This document shows, piece by piece, positions 35,216 to 37,466 of a stretch of 37,466 bases of DNA. The position numbers and the translations under genes were made by a program. Source of the stretch: an uncultured Lachnospiraceae bacterium (lineage in GTDB: Bacteria > Bacillota > Clostridia > Lachnospirales > Lachnospiraceae). The stretch is from NCBI GenBank assembly GCA_951801955.1, contig CATOOV010000032.1, positions 1-37,466 of the forward strand, read 5' to 3'. Every line of letters starts with the position of its first letter. Position 1 is the stretch's first letter. Under the pieces are notes generated by a model, which was not told the DNA's origin, did not search any database, and saw only the letters and a program-made list of their open reading frames with translations.

Positions 35216-35285
35216 TTCCTCTTGTGCGCGTGTGCATGGTAGTTTTCTTATATAGGAAATTCGGAGGAATTTCTATATAAGAAAA
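35216..35285. repeat. Copy 3 of the recurrent intergenic hairpin element
   Basis: CTTGTGCGCGTGTGCAT (35221-35237) is followed by a hairpin of TTTTCTTATATAGGAAATT with loop CGGAGG and a near-perfect complement, one base missing, to 35285. It is almost the same as copy 1 at 7391. Confidence 0.6.
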
Positions 35286-35315
35286 AACCTGCCTCCCCCT
35301 GGAAAGCAGATTTTT
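35282..35315. terminator. Bidirectional terminator after the ABC exporter genes
   Basis: CTGCC and GCAG arms with an inner TTCC/GGGA pairing are bordered by A6 on the left and T5 on the right. It would end minus-strand transcription of the exporter operon. Confidence 0.55.
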
Positions 35316-35391
35316 CACTTTATGATTTAGTATTTCACATTAATTTTTTTCTATGCAAAGAAGATGCAATCTGTGCCGGATCCGCCCTATC

Positions 35392-36579
35392 CTATTTTGA
35401 AAACATGATTTTTTCATTGTCAAACATCTTGGCAAGCACAAAAACCCCAATCCCGGCATAGCAGACATTTGCCACTACAGTCACTGCAATATTTACCATA
35501 TTTGGCTCCATGGAAAAAATATTGTTTAAGCTCTGCACACTGTTGTATAACGGAATTAAAAACCATACCGGCTCTGTCATACACAGGCTCTCTACCATAG
35601 AAGTGACCCCCAGCAGCATAGAAATAATCATAACAGGAGTAACCCAGCCAGTGGCTTCCTTTACATTTTTTGCAAATGCGGAGATAATGGAAACCAACGT
35701 AATAATTACCAGCACTGTGGATAAGATAATCAAAAGCGTCAGCACATAATCTGTCACCCCATACACGCTGGCGTCCACATTCTCATCTCCCCCCATCAGC
35801 TTTGGCAGGGAAAGCATGGTTCCAAGAAAACTGGACAGGCCGCTTAAAACCGCAACCACACTTAAGCTGATAATCTTTCCAATGGCAAGGTGGCTGCGCT
35901 TCACAGGAGTGACTAATAACGTTGCGATAGTTCCACGTTCCTTTTCTCCAGCGATGGATTCCGGCGCTACCGCCATACATCCGCTAAATAAAAATATCAT
36001 CAACAACATAGGCACCATCATAGAAAACATTTGTGCCGACATATCTTCCTCTGTGGCCAAGTCATACGTGTCCCCCTCTGGATTGACGTCAAATTTATTG
36101 GCAAGCGCAGATTCATAAGAATCCAATAATTCTTTCATCATATTGTATGCGGACTGGGAATCATTGTCAGTAGAATTAAAATAAAGCTTTACTGCTGGCG
36201 CCCTTTCCGCTTGCGTCGCATCATAAGCATCCACTAACCCATCAAAATTTTCTGGAAAAACCGCTACCAAGTCATATCCATCTTCTGTTTCCCTGAGCGA
36301 TTTGAGCACCTGGTCTGCCTCTTCTTTGGAAACCTGTATAAAATCGATCGGGCTTCCGTTTTCTGACGCCGTCTGAATGCTTTGGGGCAGATTCTGAACA
36401 CACACTTGCGCTGTATAGTCTTCCGCTGTCTCAAATTGAGAACGCAGTCCCGTTCCCATAAATGAATACAACAGATAAATCATCACCCCTGGCATAATCA
36501 AAGTGGTAAGCACCATTCTATGATCTGTAAAAAATCGTGTAAACTCTTTTTTCATCACTGTCATAATACTATTTTTCAT
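35392..36579 (-). CDS. ABC-2 type exporter permease (NatB-like)
   Basis: A 395-residue permease. One membrane segment near the N-terminus (VLTTLIMPGVMIYLLYSF) is followed by a large outer domain (about 50-200) and five to six segments at the C-terminal half, with a GEKERGTIATLLVTPVKRS loop typical of NatB/ABC-2 proteins. Such systems export sodium, antibiotics or peptides; the substrate is not visible. The start at 36579 overlaps the ATPase gene by 11 nt, with AGGTGAG as the ribosome-binding site. Confidence 0.88.
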   Translation of the reverse strand: MKNSIMTVMKKEFTRFFTDHRMVLTTLIMPGVMIYLLYSFMGTGLRSQFETAEDYTAQVCVQNLPQSIQTASENGSPIDFIQVSKEEADQVLKSLRETEDGYDLVAVFPENFDGLVDAYDATQAERAPAVKLYFNSTDNDSQSAYNMMKELLDSYESALANKFDVNPEGDTYDLATEEDMSAQMFSMMVPMLLMIFLFSGCMAVAPESIAGEKERGTIATLLVTPVKRSHLAIGKIISLSVVAVLSGLSSFLGTMLSLPKLMGGDENVDASVYGVTDYVLTLLIILSTVLVIITLVSIISAFAKNVKEATGWVTPVMIISMLLGVTSMVESLCMTEPVWFLIPLYNSVQSLNNIFSMEPNMVNIAVTVVANVCYAGIGVFVLAKMFDNEKIMFSK

Positions 36580-37207
36580 AATTCTCACCTGCTCTTTCTG
36601 CAAAGATATCAAAGAATTTTTCTTCCAGAGGTTTCTCAACAGTAAGATTTTCTAGAGTATCACAAACTGCCATTTCTCCGTCAATAATAATGCCCACCCT
36701 GTCGCATATTTTTTCAATCAGGCTGAAAATATGGGTAGATACCACAATGGTCTTGCCCTGCCCTTTTAATTCCAGCAAAAAATCTGTCACAACCTTTGCT
36801 GTCAAAACATCCAGCCCATTGGTAGGTTCATCAAAAATAATGATATCTGGGTTATGAACAATGGAGATTACCAAGGATACTTTCTGTTTCATTCCAGTGG
36901 AAAGATTCCCCACTTTTACCTCAGCAAACTGAGTAATGCCAAATTTATCAAACAAATCCTGTTTCCTTGCCGTGGCAGTCGCAGGATCTACGCCATGGAG
37001 TTCTGAGAAAAAGTGAAAGAGGTAATTTGGTGTAAAAAACTCTTCCAGCTTCAGCTCACTGGTCAAAAATCCAATTTTGCCGCGGACCTCAGCCGGGTTT
37101 TTCACTGCGCTGGAGCCATCAACCAGAACATCCCCCTTGTCAGGCTTCACCAGTGCCGACATCATACGCAGCGTGGTAGTCTTACCAGCCCCATTCGGGG
37201 CAAGTAT
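36569..37207 (-). pseudogene. ABC exporter ATPase (NatA-like), 5' end removed by a mobile element
   Basis: About 212 residues of an ABC ATPase remain: Walker A (LAPNGAGKTTTLRMM), signature NLSTGMKQKV, Walker B PDIIIFDEPTNGLD and the switch His in VSTHIF. Reading upstream, the frame meets a stop at 37208-37210 just after ILAPNG, so the first 35-40 residues (A-loop region) are missing. An internal ATG at 37165 could start a product without Walker A. The loss coincides with the start of element-like sequence. The permease gene downstream is intact but its partner is damaged. Confidence 0.8.
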
Positions 37208-37291
37208 TTATAGACAACCACCGCAACACCGCATAAATCAAGGCTTTTAAGAAACACGAAAACTAAACACGAAGCCCTATAATCACATGGT

Positions 37292-37323
37292 AAACGCCTT
37301 TTCCACACGGAACGGGCGTTTTT
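37292..37323 (+). terminator. Hairpin with T-run near the element end
   Basis: AAACGCC and GGCGTTT arms with an inner TTCC/GGAA pairing are followed by T-rich sequence. It lies 32 nt before the GTG of the next gene and may act as an attenuator or block read-in from the host. Confidence 0.6.
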
Positions 37324-37355
37324 CATTGTCCGGGCTGATGAAAGGAGCTGATAAC

Positions 37356-37466
37356 GTGGCAGTATTCCGGGTGGAGAAAAACAGGGGCTACACGGTTATG
37401 TCAAACCACCACCTACGCAACCCCGACTTGACCCTAAAGGCTAAAGGGCTGCTTTCTCAAATGTTG
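37356..37466 (+). CDS. Helix-turn-helix replication-initiator type protein (DUF6017-like), N-terminus only
   Basis: The first 37 residues start with GTG (AAAGGAG 9 nt upstream) and read MAVFRVEKNRGYTVMSNHHL followed by a segment ending LKAKGLLSQML. This beginning is characteristic of replisome-organiser or RepA-type helix-turn-helix proteins carried by integrative and mobilisable elements of gut Clostridia. The remainder lies outside the window. Confidence 0.65.
   Translation, partial: MAVFRVEKNRGYTVMSNHHLRNPDLTLKAKGLLSQML

Larger units (their letters stand above)
37202..37466 (+). mobile_element. End of an integrated mobile element, continuing beyond the window
   Basis: At about 37202-37210 the natA homology ends and sequence of a different kind begins, leading to a replication-type gene common on integrative elements of Firmicutes. 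The exact junction, the att repeats and the element type cannot be fixed from one end. Confidence 0.6.

Overview
This 37.5-kb window looks like chromosomal DNA of an anaerobic, spore-forming member of the Clostridia, most likely Lachnospiraceae. The evidence is the low-to-moderate GC by eye, a sporulation sigma-K gene without a pro-sequence, small DUF4250/DUF1292/DUF5662 proteins, an acpP-fabK-fabD-fabG-fabF-accB-fabZ-accC-acc(DA) lipid operon, and secreted BspA-type leucine-rich-repeat and GH-A/Fn3 surface proteins. I do not assign a genus. Nearly all genes are on the minus strand.

Layout. 1-3300: sigK, comM and dprA on the minus strand (comM and dprA overlap at ATGA; dprA runs off the window). 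3380-3680: a plus-strand DUF4250 gene with its own promoter. 3850-7130: a three-gene minus cassette of a GH13-fold protein that has lost its catalytic residues, a TraX-like membrane protein and a DUF5662 protein. 7480-16870: the type II fatty-acid synthesis operon, starting at a promoter overlapped by a FabT-like palindrome and ending with a nitronate-monooxygenase-like gene whose stop codon lies inside the terminator. 17050-18550: plus-strand HD-GYP and DUF1292 genes, then a small MITE-like inverted repeat and a strong bidirectional terminator. 18790-30070: a surface-protein and housekeeping stretch with several damaged genes. These are an LRR protein, a UvrD-like helicase frameshifted in Walker A, a transglutaminase whose signal peptide is cut off by an in-frame stop, intact gltX and hsp20, and a large GH-A protein that seems to have lost its export signal. 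30320-33600: on the plus strand, a second LRR protein with near-identical 69-bp repeats, a roughly 300-bp foldback sequence, and a secreted Cys/His-rich repeat protein directly after it. 33780-35160: an FAD/Rieske oxidoreductase. 35390-37207: a NatAB-type ABC exporter whose ATPase gene is cut at its 5' end by a mobile element that continues past the window edge.

How the genes work together. The acc/fab operon encodes malonyl-CoA formation and the elongation cycle from one promoter, but fabH and a fabT-like regulator gene are not in the window. The secreted proteins (two LRR proteins, the transglutaminase, the GH-A protein, the Cys/His protein) suggest a region devoted to surface interaction that is changing by repeat expansion and gene decay. 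No single operon stands out as a complete new system. The best candidates for undescribed biology are the foldback plus Cys/His-repeat pair, the inactive GH13-TraX-DUF5662 cassette, and a recurrent intergenic hairpin element present in three copies.
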